Of a DNA stretch of 64,000 nt, positions 22,055 to 34,111 are shown one piece after another. The position numbers and the translations under genes are program-made. The stretch's first letter is position 1. The number at the start of each line of letters is the position of its first letter. The notes under the pieces are model-generated. The model did no database searches, was not told where the DNA came from, and saw nothing but the letters and a program-made list of their open reading frames with translations. Origin of the DNA: Setoptus koraiensis (Eukaryota; Arthropoda); the NCBI GenBank assembly GCA_048013815.1, contig CM106586.1:8804001-8868000 (forward strand), in the 5' to 3' direction.

Positions 22055-24767
22055 TTATTTAACTTTCTCTCTGATGACGGGGTCATGTGGTAAGGGCTTC
22101 TTTAGTTGATGCAATTGTTTAATTGCTTGACTCTCGGCAGTTTGCTTGAATTGCTTCTCTTGTTGGCGCATTTGATTAGGAGTATTATAATGACTATTTG
22201 TGGGCGATGGCGCAGATGATGACGGAGATGATATAGAAGGTGAAGACAACGTCGTGTAATTGAGACGACGATGATGTTGATGATGATTGTCGTAATCTAT
22301 GTCTAGTATTGTTGTAAATATATAATGTGGGTATAATTTAAAGCATAGAAGAAAACAAGCTCCAATAAAGATTGATGTAGTACCTAGTAAATTGTTGTGA
22401 ATGTAGTAAATAATGGTGGATTTTGTTAGAATACATGAGAAAAATTAACAAGAAATTCGAGAATTCAAACAAAACAACGATAATTGCCAGTATTGTTGTT
22501 GTTATGAATACGCGTATATGTGTATGTCAAATCGAGTATGTTATGCATGATATAGGCGAAAGCAACAATTGAAAGTTGGTTAGCTAATTTGTGCCCTCAT
22601 TAAAATCTACTTTTATTATTGTTGAATTCAATTTTGTTTACGTACACGACTAGCAAGTTGCTAGTAGCAACACAATGATGGTGTTCGTGATACTATTATA
22701 ACTAGTATATGATTTATTTACTTTCTCTCTATCTATCGCGCTCGCTCTTAGCGAACTATCTCCGAACTCGCTCTCTATCAATCATCTATTATAGACAGAT
22801 GTAAGTAAGCACTGACAAGTGTGAGTAGTTTTAACTTTTATTGCATAATTGCGTGCATAATAATCATGCCTGTCGTTGCGCGTTGCCGTAATTAGCATAT
22901 TAACTTTGCATTTTTTGATCTCGTTGTCTATCGAGTGTTGTCGGTGTTGTTGTTGTTGTTGAAGCAACGCGACGAATCATCTGCCAATCATAGAGAGTAA
23001 TTGTTATTTTAAATCTATAACTATCTTTCTTTAGCCATCATTCATCTGTTGCGCTATCATGAAGTAGAGTTCATTCATTCTGTTTGATAATTACTATTAT
23101 TCTTTTAGGCATAGTTATAACAAGAAGCTACTCAAAAAAGAGACTTTCTTTTCTTTTATTTCACTTAATGTGCGCGAGTTGCTGCTGGTTCTGGCAAACA
23201 GCACCAACTAAAACTGTCTTTCCTATCTCTGAATATACTACTACTACCACAACCACTGTTACTGACAGTGTTAGCTAGTTAACGCTAACAATTCTACTAC
23301 TACTACTACTACAACCACAGCCACCACTACCACCAGCAGTGCCACCACTAGCTCTAACACTATTAATACTGCTGTTACTACTCACCTGCAATCATAACCA
23401 TCCAAAAGGACCAGCCAAATCTGAAGGTAAGATAGTGTCCTTCAAATGGTATCACTAATTGATGTTTGTTATTAGGAACAATAAGCCAATATAATAAATT
23501 TGTACCTAACATAATGGAACCCACAATGAGCATAGTATACACTCCATACTTGGGGGCAGCACAAAGCAAAACATTCATCACAATCCAAGTGGCGAAGGCC
23601 ATCCTATGTGACACATATGGACGTGGTGACATATTTTGAGACACAGAGTGGTTGGCGCGCCAAAAGCATCAAGTTATTACGTCATTAGAGTTATAGAAAC
23701 ATTGTTAGTTAACTAGGTGTTGAAAGAATGTTTTGTTTGAGTTTGCATATTGCATCCAATTAAAGGTGTGTTGACATCGGTCAAGACAACACAAGCTATT
23801 CAGTTAGAGAGGTCTTACCATAGGAGCTGATCGGCATAATAGCCGGCTTGGCGGTATTGCCTGCTCCAGGAGAATCCGCCCTCATCTTGGCTTAAGTACT
23901 CGGCAACGGTCAGTATAGGATAGGGGAGGCCGCGCTCAAGCGCCTTATGAAACTCTTGTCGCATCTCGGTGGCTAACCATGATCGATCATGATTGTTTTT
24001 GATAGATCAATTGACGAGTGATTGATGTGATCGAATTGTTGTTGTGATTGGTTTGTTGGTGTTGATGATGGCGTTGGTGTGGTTATTGATTTGGCGAGTT
24101 TGTTGTGCAAGTTGATTGCGATTATAGACACAATTAGTTAGGATATGTAGACGTAATTGATGCATAAATACAGGCATGTCATACATAGGAGTTATTAAAG
24201 TATTAAGTAAATAAATAACTACTCACGTTCAATCCAATAGAAACGTTCATTGTAATTGATGTCGTCATTGTGCGCCCTCAATGTTATATTGACGGACTTT
24301 AATCCTATTTTGACACTTAAATCAGCGGATATCCTCTCTCTTGAGAAGGCTCTATATGGACTAGATATGGTGGCATGAGCTCGTTGCCAATCAGTACCCA
24401 ATACTGATGTTAATATAATAACGCCAACAAATAATGACACTGTCACAGATATTAATGTGGAAAATTTCTCTTGTCTAATACCGGGAAATATAATTAGGAA
24501 GGCCACATAACCAGTGAAGAATGCCACATAAATAAAAATAATCCTCATATCCTCATAAGCCGGCGTTCTATTTGATGACATATACAATATGGGATTGTTT
24601 GCATGTCCAAATGGATCGTCCACTTGTGACTGTTGTTGTTGTTGTTGTGGCGGCTGTGGCTGTGGATGAGATGGGGCTTGAAAAGATGAGGATGAGGAAC
24701 TATCATGTATATTGGGGCTATTTGGGGTGGCTTGCACCAATGCAAGTGCGATGTAAATTGCGATCAT
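22055..24767 (-). CDS. mol: dual oxidase maturation factor (DUOXA; moladietz), four exons
   Basis: DUOXA carries dual oxidase from the endoplasmic reticulum to the plasma membrane, where the pair makes hydrogen peroxide for barrier immunity and cuticle crosslinking. I assemble exons (minus strand) 24227-24767, 23819-23972, 23386-23603 and 22055-22383, all GT-AG with frame kept, 413 residues. Hallmarks are FIYVAFFTGYVAFLIIFPGI (first helix), FSRERISADLSVKIGLKSVN followed by NITLRA, NYNERFYWIE, LERGLPYPILTVAEYLSQ, the SRQYRQAGYYADQLLW word, and three more membrane segments in exons 3 and 4. The C-terminal tail is Ser/Pro/Gln-rich and basic. The first ATG gives a 62-residue N-terminal extension with Ser and Gln runs that other DUOXA proteins lack. 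An internal ATG at 24581 (MSSNRTPAYEDM) is an alternative start closer to the family. No DUOX gene lies nearby. Confidence 0.92.
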
Positions 24768-25150
24768 CTCCTAGTTGTTGTTGTTGTCGTCTGATCGGTG
24801 TTGTTGCTTATGTCGCTAATGTTGCTTGTGCAGTGTGTTGTGCTGTTGTTGTTGTTTATTGTCTGTATCGGTTCTTTTTCTCTCAACTATCGCTTATTAG
24901 CTGTAATAGCAATAGTTGTTGTACTGGCGATAGTAACGTTAGTGGCGGTGCTGGTTCTGGTGGTGGTTGTTGCCGTTGCTGTTGCCGTTGTTGCAACATT
25001 GCTTATACTGGATGGATAGTGTCAGCAATAGTTGTATTATTAAAACTACTGTTATTGTCGTTGTCGTCGTGGTGGTTGTCGCTGTCGTTGTCGCTGTCCT
25101 TGTTGTCGTTGTCGTTACTTTTCAGTCAGTCGTCGCTGGCCGATAGATAG
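24768..25150. repeat. GTT/GTC trinucleotide-rich low-complexity leader region
   Basis: The plus strand is a near-continuous run of impure GTT, GTC and GCT triplets, which creates valine/leucine/cysteine-rich open frames that are not genes. It lies immediately upstream of the DUOXA start and may be part of its 5' UTR (CAA/GAC-rich on that strand). Confidence 0.6.
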
Positions 25151-25245
25151 TATTAGTACAGTACTTGGTACGACAACAACCACCAGCCGACTTAAAAAGC
25201 AGAGCGACAAACTAGCCAATCTAGCAAATTGCTACAATCATGCCT

Positions 25246-25247
<2 letters not shown>

Positions 25248-25324
<77 letters not shown>
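25248..25324. repeat. (CA)n microsatellite, about 37 units
   Basis: An almost uninterrupted run of cacaca from about 25248 to 25324, ending in cacaaacata. Confidence 0.97.
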
Positions 25325-25328
<4 letters not shown>

Positions 25329-25653
25329 TATATGCATGTAACAGGTGTAGAGTGGGTATAAATAAGAGAGAGAGAGTCTTAGAAAAGTTTTAAATTGTGC
25401 GCAAGGTCAGAATGATAGATAGTCAGACAGAATGAGATTGCAAGAGAGAGAGAGTGAGCGAAAGAAAAAGAGAGATTGGCTCTCTCATCATCAGATGAGA
25501 TTAAAAGAGAAGAGAAGCCAAGAGAAGAAAAAATGGCCAGCTAGCGAAGGCATGTAAGCGGGCACAGTTCGTCTGCTGTTCGAACATGTCGTTTAGATGG
25601 ATTTTTGATAAGGTCGCTTAACGGTTAAATGAAAGGTGCGTCATGTTGCGCTG

Positions 25654-25697
25654 CATTATTATTATTATCATTATTATTATTATTATTATTATTATTA
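25654..25697. repeat. (ATT)n microsatellite
   Basis: About 14 ATT units interrupted by one ATC. Confidence 0.95.
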
Positions 25698-26282
25698 CTT
25701 CAATTTATTATTATATAATTATGCGCCAGTTACAGTTAAGAGTTGTATTTACAGTTGAAAAGTTTCACTTGTGCGCTGTGACTATACTAATTAAATCAAC
25801 ACATTACACATATTGGTGCATAGAGATTAGCTTGCTCGGGCACTAGCTTATTAGCCTGTGTGAGCAGGTGTGATTGGGTCATTGACTTGACACAAACAGC
25901 AACGATAACGGTAACGATGGCGAAAGTGGCCACTCTTGTTGTCCTCCTAACTGGCAAACATACTGGCAAACATTGTGAGCTACATGGGTCGCTTATGCAT
26001 ATGAATAGTAGCAGTCTCAGTATGAATATTCGGTCCGCTGTTGGTCCTATTAAGTTTTGATAAATGACCTACTATATTGGATCACGATTTATTATTATGT
26101 ACATCCGCTCTGTGGCAAACCATGACGCCACTCGCACAATACAATTTGTCCGTGAACATCGACAAGCACCTGTAAATCATCCGATGTCTACTACACTATC
26201 TCTTCCGGATGTGGATACGACCTGTTATGAAAATTTTCGATTTGTCTACGCAACGGTTTATCCGCTCGCAGTCACCGGGATG

Positions 26283-26395
26283 ACTCACCCGACGGATAAC
26301 GGTGTATAACGGTGAATAACGTTGTATGACGGCGTATAACGGTATATAACGGTGAATAATGTTGTATGACGGTGTTTTGCCGTGTGTAAGGGTGT
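26283..26395. repeat. tandem repeat, about 10-bp TATAACGGTG units with 40-bp higher period
   Basis: Successive variants of gtataacggt/gaataacgtt/gtatgacggc are repeated about ten times. A larger unit beginning ggtgaataa(c/t)gttgtatga recurs at about 40 bp spacing. Confidence 0.85.
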
Positions 26396-26934
26396 TAAAG
26401 CCCGCACAGTCACCGAGCGAATTGTAAATATCCGCGGATATGTCGTGATTCATGCCAGGCACCACAAGTGTCTCTGCGCGGTCATGTATGATTGGTTTCA
26501 TTATTATGTTGCCAGGGTGGCAACATAATAATGAATATAATAATGGCAACATGGTGGCAACGTGATGGCGACGCGGTGGCAACTTGCAACTTGCAAGTTC
26601 CAAGACAGCAAACCAATTACGCATCATTGAACAATGCAACCGATCGTCGAGAATCGACGGTGCGGTCTGACTGGCAAGGATGCAAAGACATCTCAATGCG
26701 ACAGTCTTGACTTGGCGCTCGCTAATACGCACGCATTTCTCTCTCGAATTCCGACACATTTCCGCGAATTTTCAATGAGCACTCATGAGTCATGACTGAC
26801 ACTCAACGCATCCGTGTGCGTATTCAGGCCTACACAAGGCCCGAAGTTTCGATCCGAACTTCGGATTAGACTGCCGACGAGCGGATATCGTCAGCGCAAC
26901 GTCGAGCGGGGCGCCCATTTATGGCGCTGTTCGA

Positions 26935-26999
26935 CGCAGCCAGAGCTTGACGCAGCCAGAGCTCGACGAGCCAGAGCTCGACGAGCCAGAGCGAGTGCG
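26935..26999. repeat. tandem repeat of cagagctcgacgagc-like units
   Basis: Four adjoining copies of a 15-17 bp unit (gacg(c)agccagagct) that contains SacI-like GAGCTC palindromes. Confidence 0.85.
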
Positions 27000-27461
27000 G
27001 AGAACGCTCGTCAGGGCGACTTGTGTGACAATCGATCAGCATGACTCACGCCAGTGGCAGCATCAATAAAATCGTTACAGCGCCTCTGGCGAACTGCCCT
27101 GACACTGACAAGTGTGTGTGTGTGTGTGAGTGAAGGGTTGAGAGAATTCGCTGATGGACGCAATGAGTGAACTCGATTCGCAACTGCAATATCCGGCTCG
27201 ATCGTGAATACCGTGGGCATGAATAGTGAGCTTGTGGCCGTCAGCTACACTGTACACTGTATTCATGTAAGTGTTGTGCAGTAACTGTGGCCAGTGCGCA
27301 CTCACATTCACACATTCGCACAAACACAAATTACGTATTAATTTAATTGGAGTTTCTGGTTCGGCCAAACCGTTACGCAATCAAAACCATCTAGGTACAT
27401 GTGCGAGCCAAGTGGAGCAGCACAGCAAACTCACTAATGAGCTCGCTGTGGACTCTGGGAT

Positions 27462-27519
27462 ATCTTATCGTTGGTATCGTTGATATCATTGGTATCGTTG
27501 ATATCATATCAATGATATG
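27462..27519. repeat. tandem tatcgttg/gatatcat repeats ending in a palindrome
   Basis: Direct repeats of ggtatcgttgatatcatt, with a dyad around gatatcatatcaatgatatg. Confidence 0.8.
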
Positions 27520-27767
27520 GATCTCGGGCGGAGCAAGCGCGCCACTTGCACCTAACGAGCCTTACTGGGCTTTCCGGTGCGGCTCTGGGGCGGGGCTCAC
27601 CTGGGACTGTCGGGTCGAGACTGTCGGGCTGAGAGGATTTCGAGCGGAAAATGTGTCAGGCTGTCATTGTGAATATCAAGGCTCGGATTGGCAAGCGACG
27701 AGAGTCCAGTGTTGAGAGTGAGTCTGGGCCGCTGCCGTTTGGGTGCAACATGGACTTACTATCCAGT

Positions 27768-27821
27768 CGACGGGACTGCGACGGGACTGTGACGGGACTG
27801 CGACGAGACTGTGACGGGAGC
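27768..27821. repeat. 11-bp tandem repeat gactgcgacgg
   Basis: Five units of gact(g)(c/t)gacgg(g/a) in a row, in a CpG-rich setting. Confidence 0.9.
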
Positions 27822-28769
27822 GGCGCCGTCGGGCGGCCGCAACGGACACGGGACACCGCCGGTATCTGGCCGGGTGCCGGATAGCCATTGGCTTGTTGAC
27901 ATGAGGGCTCGTGTGGGGTTGAGTTTGGCGCCAAGCGGCGAGCGAACTGCAGTGTGGCTGGTTCATGGGCACATTCGCAAGATCGGTCATTCGATTTTTT
28001 GTGCGTGCGTGTGCGTTTCAAAGCCTGTTAGCACATGTAACAAGCCAGTGTGTCACACACACGGTGTGTGTGCGCGTTTGTGCGGGGGTAACAAGAGTCT
28101 TGTTGCCCCTCTTGTTACAGTAACAAGAGTGCGCGTGCGATGGCCACTTGCGAATCGCAAGTTGCGACACAGCGCAGTCAGTTCAACTGGTCGTCGTTGC
28201 GAGTTAGCTGACGATAGCGGCGCTACGCATAGGCACAGTGTACCGCGAGGGTATATAGTACCGCGAGTGGCATGCAATGCGTAATAGATGGCGCGCACAG
28301 TGGCCGCACACACAGTGTTGTGACACAGCGCCAACTGATCTAGTCAGCGGCATCAGTGATTGTAGTGTGACTCTATTCTAGTGACTAGATTCTGGTGACT
28401 AGAACGGTTCTGGCACAATCTAGTGCCACTTTGGATAGATAGAGCGCGCGCAGTTCGGCGTGCGCAATCTAGCCGACTGTTGTTGGGCGCAATTACAGTG
28501 CGCTGCCAGTAACAGCCAGCGCAATGCCAATCACACACTGCGCTACACGGCCAGCCGTATCTGGTGCACGCCGCTCGCAGCTTGTTAGCGTGCACACTGA
28601 TTACGGGCAAGTGTGGGCAAGTGTGTGGCACTGAATGTACGGCACTGAATGTATGGTAAACAGTGCGGCCGGCGGCGCGGCCGCGATTGCATAGCAATAG
28701 TGTGTGGTGTGTAAATAACGCAATGCAATAAAAGCGCTCAATTTAAGTGCATTAGAACTTGAATATTGG

Positions 28770-28800
28770 CGCTGTTGTTGTTGTTGTTGTTGTTGTTGTT
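28770..28800. repeat. (TTG)n microsatellite
   Basis: About ten TTG units just before ccattatccg. Confidence 0.95.
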
Positions 28801-29198
28801 CCATTATCCGTTGCTGTTATTAATAATAGCGCCTGCTGGTAGTAACAGGAGATATTAATTGCAACAACAACAACGGGGCAGCGCGACATTGACAACGCAG
28901 TAGCGACCATGTAGCGAGCCATACCGAACGAGACACATAACGTATATTTATCAAGCGTGATCATGCGTGTGTGAGAAGCGGCAGCGCCGAAGCACCAGCG
29001 CCACCATTGATCTAATTATATTCAGCAGCAACCATTTGCAGCTATCTATTTGCAGCTACACCGGCCAAGATTGAACACCCAAACCACCGAGCGACCTGTG
29101 TTATGAACCTATCGGCCCACTAGCCACGGACCCACGACGACAATATTTACTATTATTGTGTTACTATTTGCATTTAATCGGTCAATAGTTGCAGCAAG

Positions 29199-30487
29199 AT
29201 GGATACGGAGGCGCCCCCGGCCGCCAATGCCAGCGAGCTAGATCTCAAGTCGACCATCATTGAGTTTATGCGCCACAGGCCATTCTTGTGGAACATGAAA
29301 CATCCCATTTACAAGGACACCAAGAGACGAGAAACGGAATTTGAGCTGTTCTCGCAACAATTAAAATTGCCAGTCAAAGAGATAAAGCGTGTCTGGCATG
29401 TGCTCAGGACCAACTTTTTCAGGGCGCACAAAATATTGATTGAGAAGCCGCCAGATTATGAGGGACAGGACAAATTATGGAAATATTACACATCTATGAC
29501 ATACATACTGCCCGACGACTACCACATGCAACAGCAACAGCTACACTACACAAACAGTAACAGTAACATCCATGAAAGCACTATCTGTAATAACTACACC
29601 ATTCATGATTGCACCAGCAACAACAACAACAACAACAACAGCACCAGTAGGCAAGCGTCACCTGTGCTCGCCTCGGCTCTGGTCGTTTCGGCAACGCTGG
29701 ACAATGGCCAAGCGCGCAACCGTTCGCAACAGCAACAACAACAACACAACAACAACAATCATTCTTCTGACGCTATCCCTAATGCAACAACATTAGATAA
29801 CAGCAACAGCAACTACAATGCCAGTCCACACAAAGATAATCCCACTCAAATTAACTCTACTGCTGGATCTGCCACAAATCACTTTGTTACACACATTGTC
29901 AGTAGTGATAATAATTCATGGGCCTCTTCGACGGCCCAAACACAACAATCGTCGCAAGCACTCAGAGGAGCTGCCGAATCATTGAAAATTGAGTGCAACG
30001 CCATTGCTTCGTCACAAACGCCAAAAGCAAAAAGAATCAGGAAAATTAACAGTGATAGTAATAACAACAATATGGACAACAATAGTGCCGGAAACAATAG
30101 CTCCCTGAACAGCAAATACTCCATTCCTCTAACAGCCACTAGTAAGCAACAACAGCCAGCCAACACGGAGCATCCACAAACATCCGTCGATTCGTTATTA
30201 GGTGATCTCAAAGATGACGATGAGCTTTACGCTAGAGCTCTAGCTTGTAGTCTCAGGAAATTCGATCCTACTACCAAAGAAATTGTTAAATTAAAATTTC
30301 AAGAGATTATCGTCAAATATATGCAACAACGAAGGCAACGCCTTTATATTGTGCCAAGAACTGTAGATAGTAAGTCAACTGATTAGCTAACAACTAACAG
30401 CTAACAGTTTCTTGTTTCTTCTTCAGATTATTATTATATAGTCGCTCAATGTTACATTGAAATATATGGTATAACTACAAAGTATTG
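29199..30487 (+). CDS. MADF-BESS domain transcriptional regulator with Gln/Asn-rich linker
   Basis: A nuclear regulator of the Adf-1/Dip3-type family. The N-terminal MADF (Myb/SANT-like) domain (about 15-105) has LKSTIIEFMRHRPFLWNMKH, IKRVWHVLRTNFFRAHKIL and LWKYYTSMTYILPDD. A long Asn/Gln/Ser-rich linker with AAC-repeat runs follows. A BESS motif closes the protein (DDDELYARALACSLRKFDPT, KFQEIIVKYMQQRR), normally used for protein contact and self-association. Read straight through, the frame stops at 30386 (395 residues). A strong 57-nt intron signal (gtaagt at 30370; tttcttgtttcttcttcag ending 30426) would replace the last five residues with NYYYIVAQCYIEIYGITTKY and stop at 30487. I annotate the spliced end; both forms may exist. 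The linker makes the length poorly constrained. Confidence 0.85.
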
Positions 30488-31879
30488 AAAAGTCACACAT
30501 ATCCAAAATGTTTCCTCAGGCTAGCCATCAACAAAGAAATGACAATCGTTACTAATTCTCACAGACAAAAACAATTGTTAAGAAAAGAAGTGTAATAAAT
30601 ACAAATATCTACCAATAATAAATATGTACTATCTTCTAGCTGTATATCGAGAATACATTACTGTAATAGCGTGTACTTTTGGGCTATGTATGTTGATAGT
30701 TTCAGCTTCACCACAAAACCGCTGAAACCTTTACTAATTTATCAACAAGAATGCTATGAGTCCAGTCTAGGCGTGCCTAGCTATTTTTTTCACCTGTTCT
30801 TGTGTGCGAAATTGTTGTTTATTGAAATATCTGTGACTGTGCATGCAACAGTATCGGAAATGTCAGGTATCAATGCTAAAAAAGTTTTATGTTCAGGTTC
30901 TGACTGTGAAAGAACCAACAAAACAAACTAGCCATATAGATACCTGTATATGTATATTATTTTATTTGAATTGGAAGCATACCTGAAAACCGATTGAACA
31001 ACTTAGCACTAATGAAGGTTTTCCATGGGTTGATCGCTGACCAAGGCGTATAATTGTATATAATTTTATTAGCTTTGTACATGTCTCAGTCGAAGGCCGG
31101 ATGTGGTTCATTCATGCTGTTAGTATAATTAGGATAACTATGTATCACTTACTTACTAGAAAATATTTCAAGTTTTGCGTAAAAACAACCATTATTATAC
31201 ACAGCAGTATGAGTTTAGGTGACACTGTCAGTTACTTAGCGCTTGTTTGTGAAGGGGGAGAGAGAGAGAGAAAGAGAGGGAGAGAGAGAGAGAGAGAGAA
31301 AGACTTGTTAAACTGTCAACCTTTGCTGATACGTAGAGGCTTATAATCTAGATATCGCTTAGGAAAGCAATTCTTCGAGATTGTCTTCATTGGCACAATC
31401 AATTACAGTGACCGTGCTATATGTCTATGTTTCTAATTGAGATTTTATTTCAAGCTTTTTCTTGCATTATCAAGATTGAATAGGGATTAATGTCACTTTA
31501 AATCACACGGAGTTCATTAGAGCCTTTTTTCCTGTTAGTCATAATGGCGCGTCGGTAGATATAAACAAGTTTAAAGGGTAAATATCCGATTAGTGGCAAT
31601 ATCCTCGTCTAACTTCATCACTTAGCAACGCTGATAAAGTTAATTTCGGATTCATTGAGCAAAAGTCACAATCAACAAATAGTGTTGCAACTCGTCTCAA
31701 AAATAGAAAGTCCGACAAAAGATAATCGGATTTACATGTAGTTGGAGGATAGGCATAAATTGACAGCCACAAGGTGTTTATCTTATATTTTGTATCATTA
31801 CACTTCACCGCTCTCTACAAGGGTGAGACAGTTTAGTCGTAAAATTTTGTTAGATTTATAACAGCACCTAACGATCGCC
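30488..31879. other. intergenic, 3' of MADF-BESS
   Basis: AATAAA words near 30595 and 30616 fit the MADF-BESS 3' end. A GA-rich microsatellite lies at 31256-31301. No gene is recognised in the remaining AT-rich sequence. Confidence 0.45.
31256..31301. repeat. (GA)n purine microsatellite
   Basis: A nearly pure GA/GGA tract, purine-only on the plus strand. Confidence 0.95.
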
Positions 31880-32839
31880 ATGGACGCCAGCTTTTTAGAG
31901 GACTGCAAGAAGCTCTTTCACACATTGGATAATAATTTGGAGGAGGTAAACAAAGCACCTGAATGTTACAAGCTCAGTCAAGAGTTCTTTGCTAAATATA
32001 AAGATTATTTGAATAGATTCGAGGCCACATATGGACACATTCACGATGACGAGAGATTACTTAGCATAAAACCAGACGATAGCAATGATTCTGCGAAAGA
32101 AAATCAAGAGTCTGAACTGATTTGCGAGATCTATTATAGATTAGGTTTTGCTAGTTACACTATGGTACATTACAATAATCTTACTGAATCATCTAATGAA
32201 CCTAAGAGTCATGAACTGGGACTTAATCTGTCAAGAAAATCAATGCAATATTCTCCGAACAACAAAATGGCATTGTACTACTATGCTATAAGTAAGTCTA
32301 TCACTAACAATAAGCTCTATTTGATCTTTTTGATCTAACGAATACAATGTTAATCAATGGCCAACTCATTTACATCAACTTATTTGCATAATGCACTCCA
32401 TGTAGTTGTCGGTATTTGTGCTGAGGAATCAACTTATGCTAAACAAAGGCTGCAATTGGGAAAATACACTTACTTAGCCATCTTGAAAATGCTAGAATGT
32501 GATCCTGAAAACAATTTGGCCTATCACCTCTTAGCTAGATTCCAGCTTAATATGCTCAAGTTGAATTGGATCGAAAGAAAGGTGGCCAGCGCCGTATTCG
32601 GAAATATATTCTCGGATATGAGCTTGGCAGCAGTAGAGGCTAATTTACTCAAGGCAGAGGAGCTCCGACCGAACTGGCCTAGCAATCACCTGTATTTAGC
32701 CAAATGCTTTATCAACCAGAAACGAATTGACGAGGCGTCGAAGTGGGTGAATTTGGGACTCGAATATAAACCAGATCACCCAACCACGCAAATGGATCTA
32801 AATGAATTGAAGGAGATGAAAAGAAAATACAAGTTTTGA
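31880..32839 (+). CDS. regulator of microtubule dynamics protein (RMDN/RMD family), two exons
   Basis: A TPR-like helical-repeat protein related to RMDN1-3 (RMD-1 in C. elegans), found on microtubules, spindle poles and mitochondrial/ER contact sites. Exons are 31880-32291 and 32406-32839 (GTAAGT donor; acceptor at TGTAG), frame kept, 281 residues. Matching words are SQEFFAKYKD and EICEIYYRLGFASYTMV-like in exon 1, then VVGICAEESTYAKQRLQLGK, DPENNLAYHLLARFQLNMLK, WIERKVASAVFGNIF and LLKAEELRPNWPSNHLYLAK in exon 2. The FG-x-I/P segment after the WIERKVAS helix is characteristic of the family. No N-terminal transmembrane or mitochondrial signal is seen, so it is closer to the RMDN1 core than to membrane-anchored RMDN3. 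AATAAA at 33034-33039. Confidence 0.85.
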
Positions 32840-34111
32840 GCATTCAAAAGACTGACCGGAGGCAAGTTCTGTCATTACCGACAGCAACAATTACGGGATG
32901 CCTGTCGAATGCTCAGAACAAAGTTTGACTTTTTCATACTGGAATTTTATATAATTATCCAGTCGGGCAGTTTGCGGTCGAATTTATTGTCCGATTGATA
33001 AAAGTTGCAATGAAGAGACTGGAGCGAGGCACAAATAAAGAATTTTAGCTAGATGAATCCGGTCAAACCATTTCGATAATGTAGCCCATCATGATTTCCT
33101 GATGGTTTCTTCGTTGAGCATTAGTCAAATCGTCCGGATATAATTCCATATTGTGTATCCCACAGATAGAACAGAAGCAGGTGAGAGAGGCTGTAACTGA
33201 TAGTGTATGGGTTGTTTTGTCGAGGTGTGCTGAGTGCAAATAACACATATCAGTTACGGACCTTTCGCATTTGAACCAATTTCGTTGTCTGAAGTTGTTT
33301 TTTCAATACACAAATGCCTAACGAAATTATCGTAGAGACATACAGTTTGCGTAAATAACCAAATGTTTTTGGGTGATATAAATTTACGTTGAATATTCTT
33401 ATCGATCTTGCCGGCAATTTTTTCAGTGCTTTCCCCTCTTTATCAGTCGTCGAGTGCCAGCCAAAACATCGGCGCCAGCCGACTGCTTGTTTTTTTCCCC
33501 CGGCAAACAGTGTTGTGTCTGGTGTTATGCGTCCAATGAAGCTCTCACAAAGGGTTGGGCAACACGCACACTGGCTTCTGCAGTTTATATCATCGACGTA
33601 ACACACATGTATAACGCAGGATAGTATAGTAACGCCCGGCTGACCATTTCGGCAGAGCCATCATCGGAATTAATTAATACATGTAAATGTGTCGTAGTTT
33701 GTACTAGTATATTTATGAATAAATTATTCCTTTGTCCATCCATATATTACGTATTGAAAGGCCCATGTCCAATAGCTAATGTCAAGCGAGCTACCGATTA
33801 TTGTCAGCAAGCGTCATGTATCGGTAGTCACCAACTGAAGAGAAACAAAGCAACCTCTCTCTTTCTCATCAAATAGCGCCCAAAATGGAAACAAGCTCAT
33901 ACCAGTCGTCAATCGTTTCAGTGCCATTCTTTTCACATATACACTATTCACAATAATCAGGCTATTATTATTTGCATCTATTATTCAATTATCTGTGTAT
34001 TAAATAATGTGACATTGCATTATCAAATTGATACGTTTCTATCGATTCAGTCCACTTAGTAAATCGTCAGTCTAAACATTTGCATCACACACATAAGCAC
34101 AATAGCAAATT
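32840..34111. other. intergenic between RMDN and SMYD genes
   Basis: No gene supported. A minus-strand frame (33606-33250, 118 codons, rich in Cys/Arg/Lys) and the next one (33248-33063) show no family resemblance and no matching splice structure. They may be a leader or chance frames. Confidence 0.4.

Larger units (their letters stand above)
25151..29198. other. 4-kb non-coding zone upstream of the MADF-BESS gene
   Basis: No recognised gene. It contains the CA and ATT microsatellites, several short tandem arrays and, from about 26,800 to 28,700, a CpG-containing part rich in direct and inverted short repeats, listed separately. Several 60-150-codon frames here have repeat-driven compositions and no family resemblance. 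Position suggests promoters, 5' UTR and perhaps first non-coding exons for DUOXA (left) and MADF-BESS (right). Confidence 0.5.

Noticed and set aside
24572-25150. 192-codon frame rich in Val/Cys/Leu
   Set aside because: Product of GTT/GTC/TGT triplet repeats and antisense to DUOXA exon 1; no domain.
27656-28334. Overlapping 90-160 codon frames on both strands in the CpG-rich zone
   Set aside because: GC-rich DNA lacks stop codons by chance; frames overlap on both strands, are repeat-driven and match no family.
33063-33606. Minus-strand Cys-rich frames considered as a zinc-finger or mobile-element gene
   Set aside because: Cysteine spacing fits no THAP, BED or C2H2 pattern and there is no terminal repeat; left unassigned.
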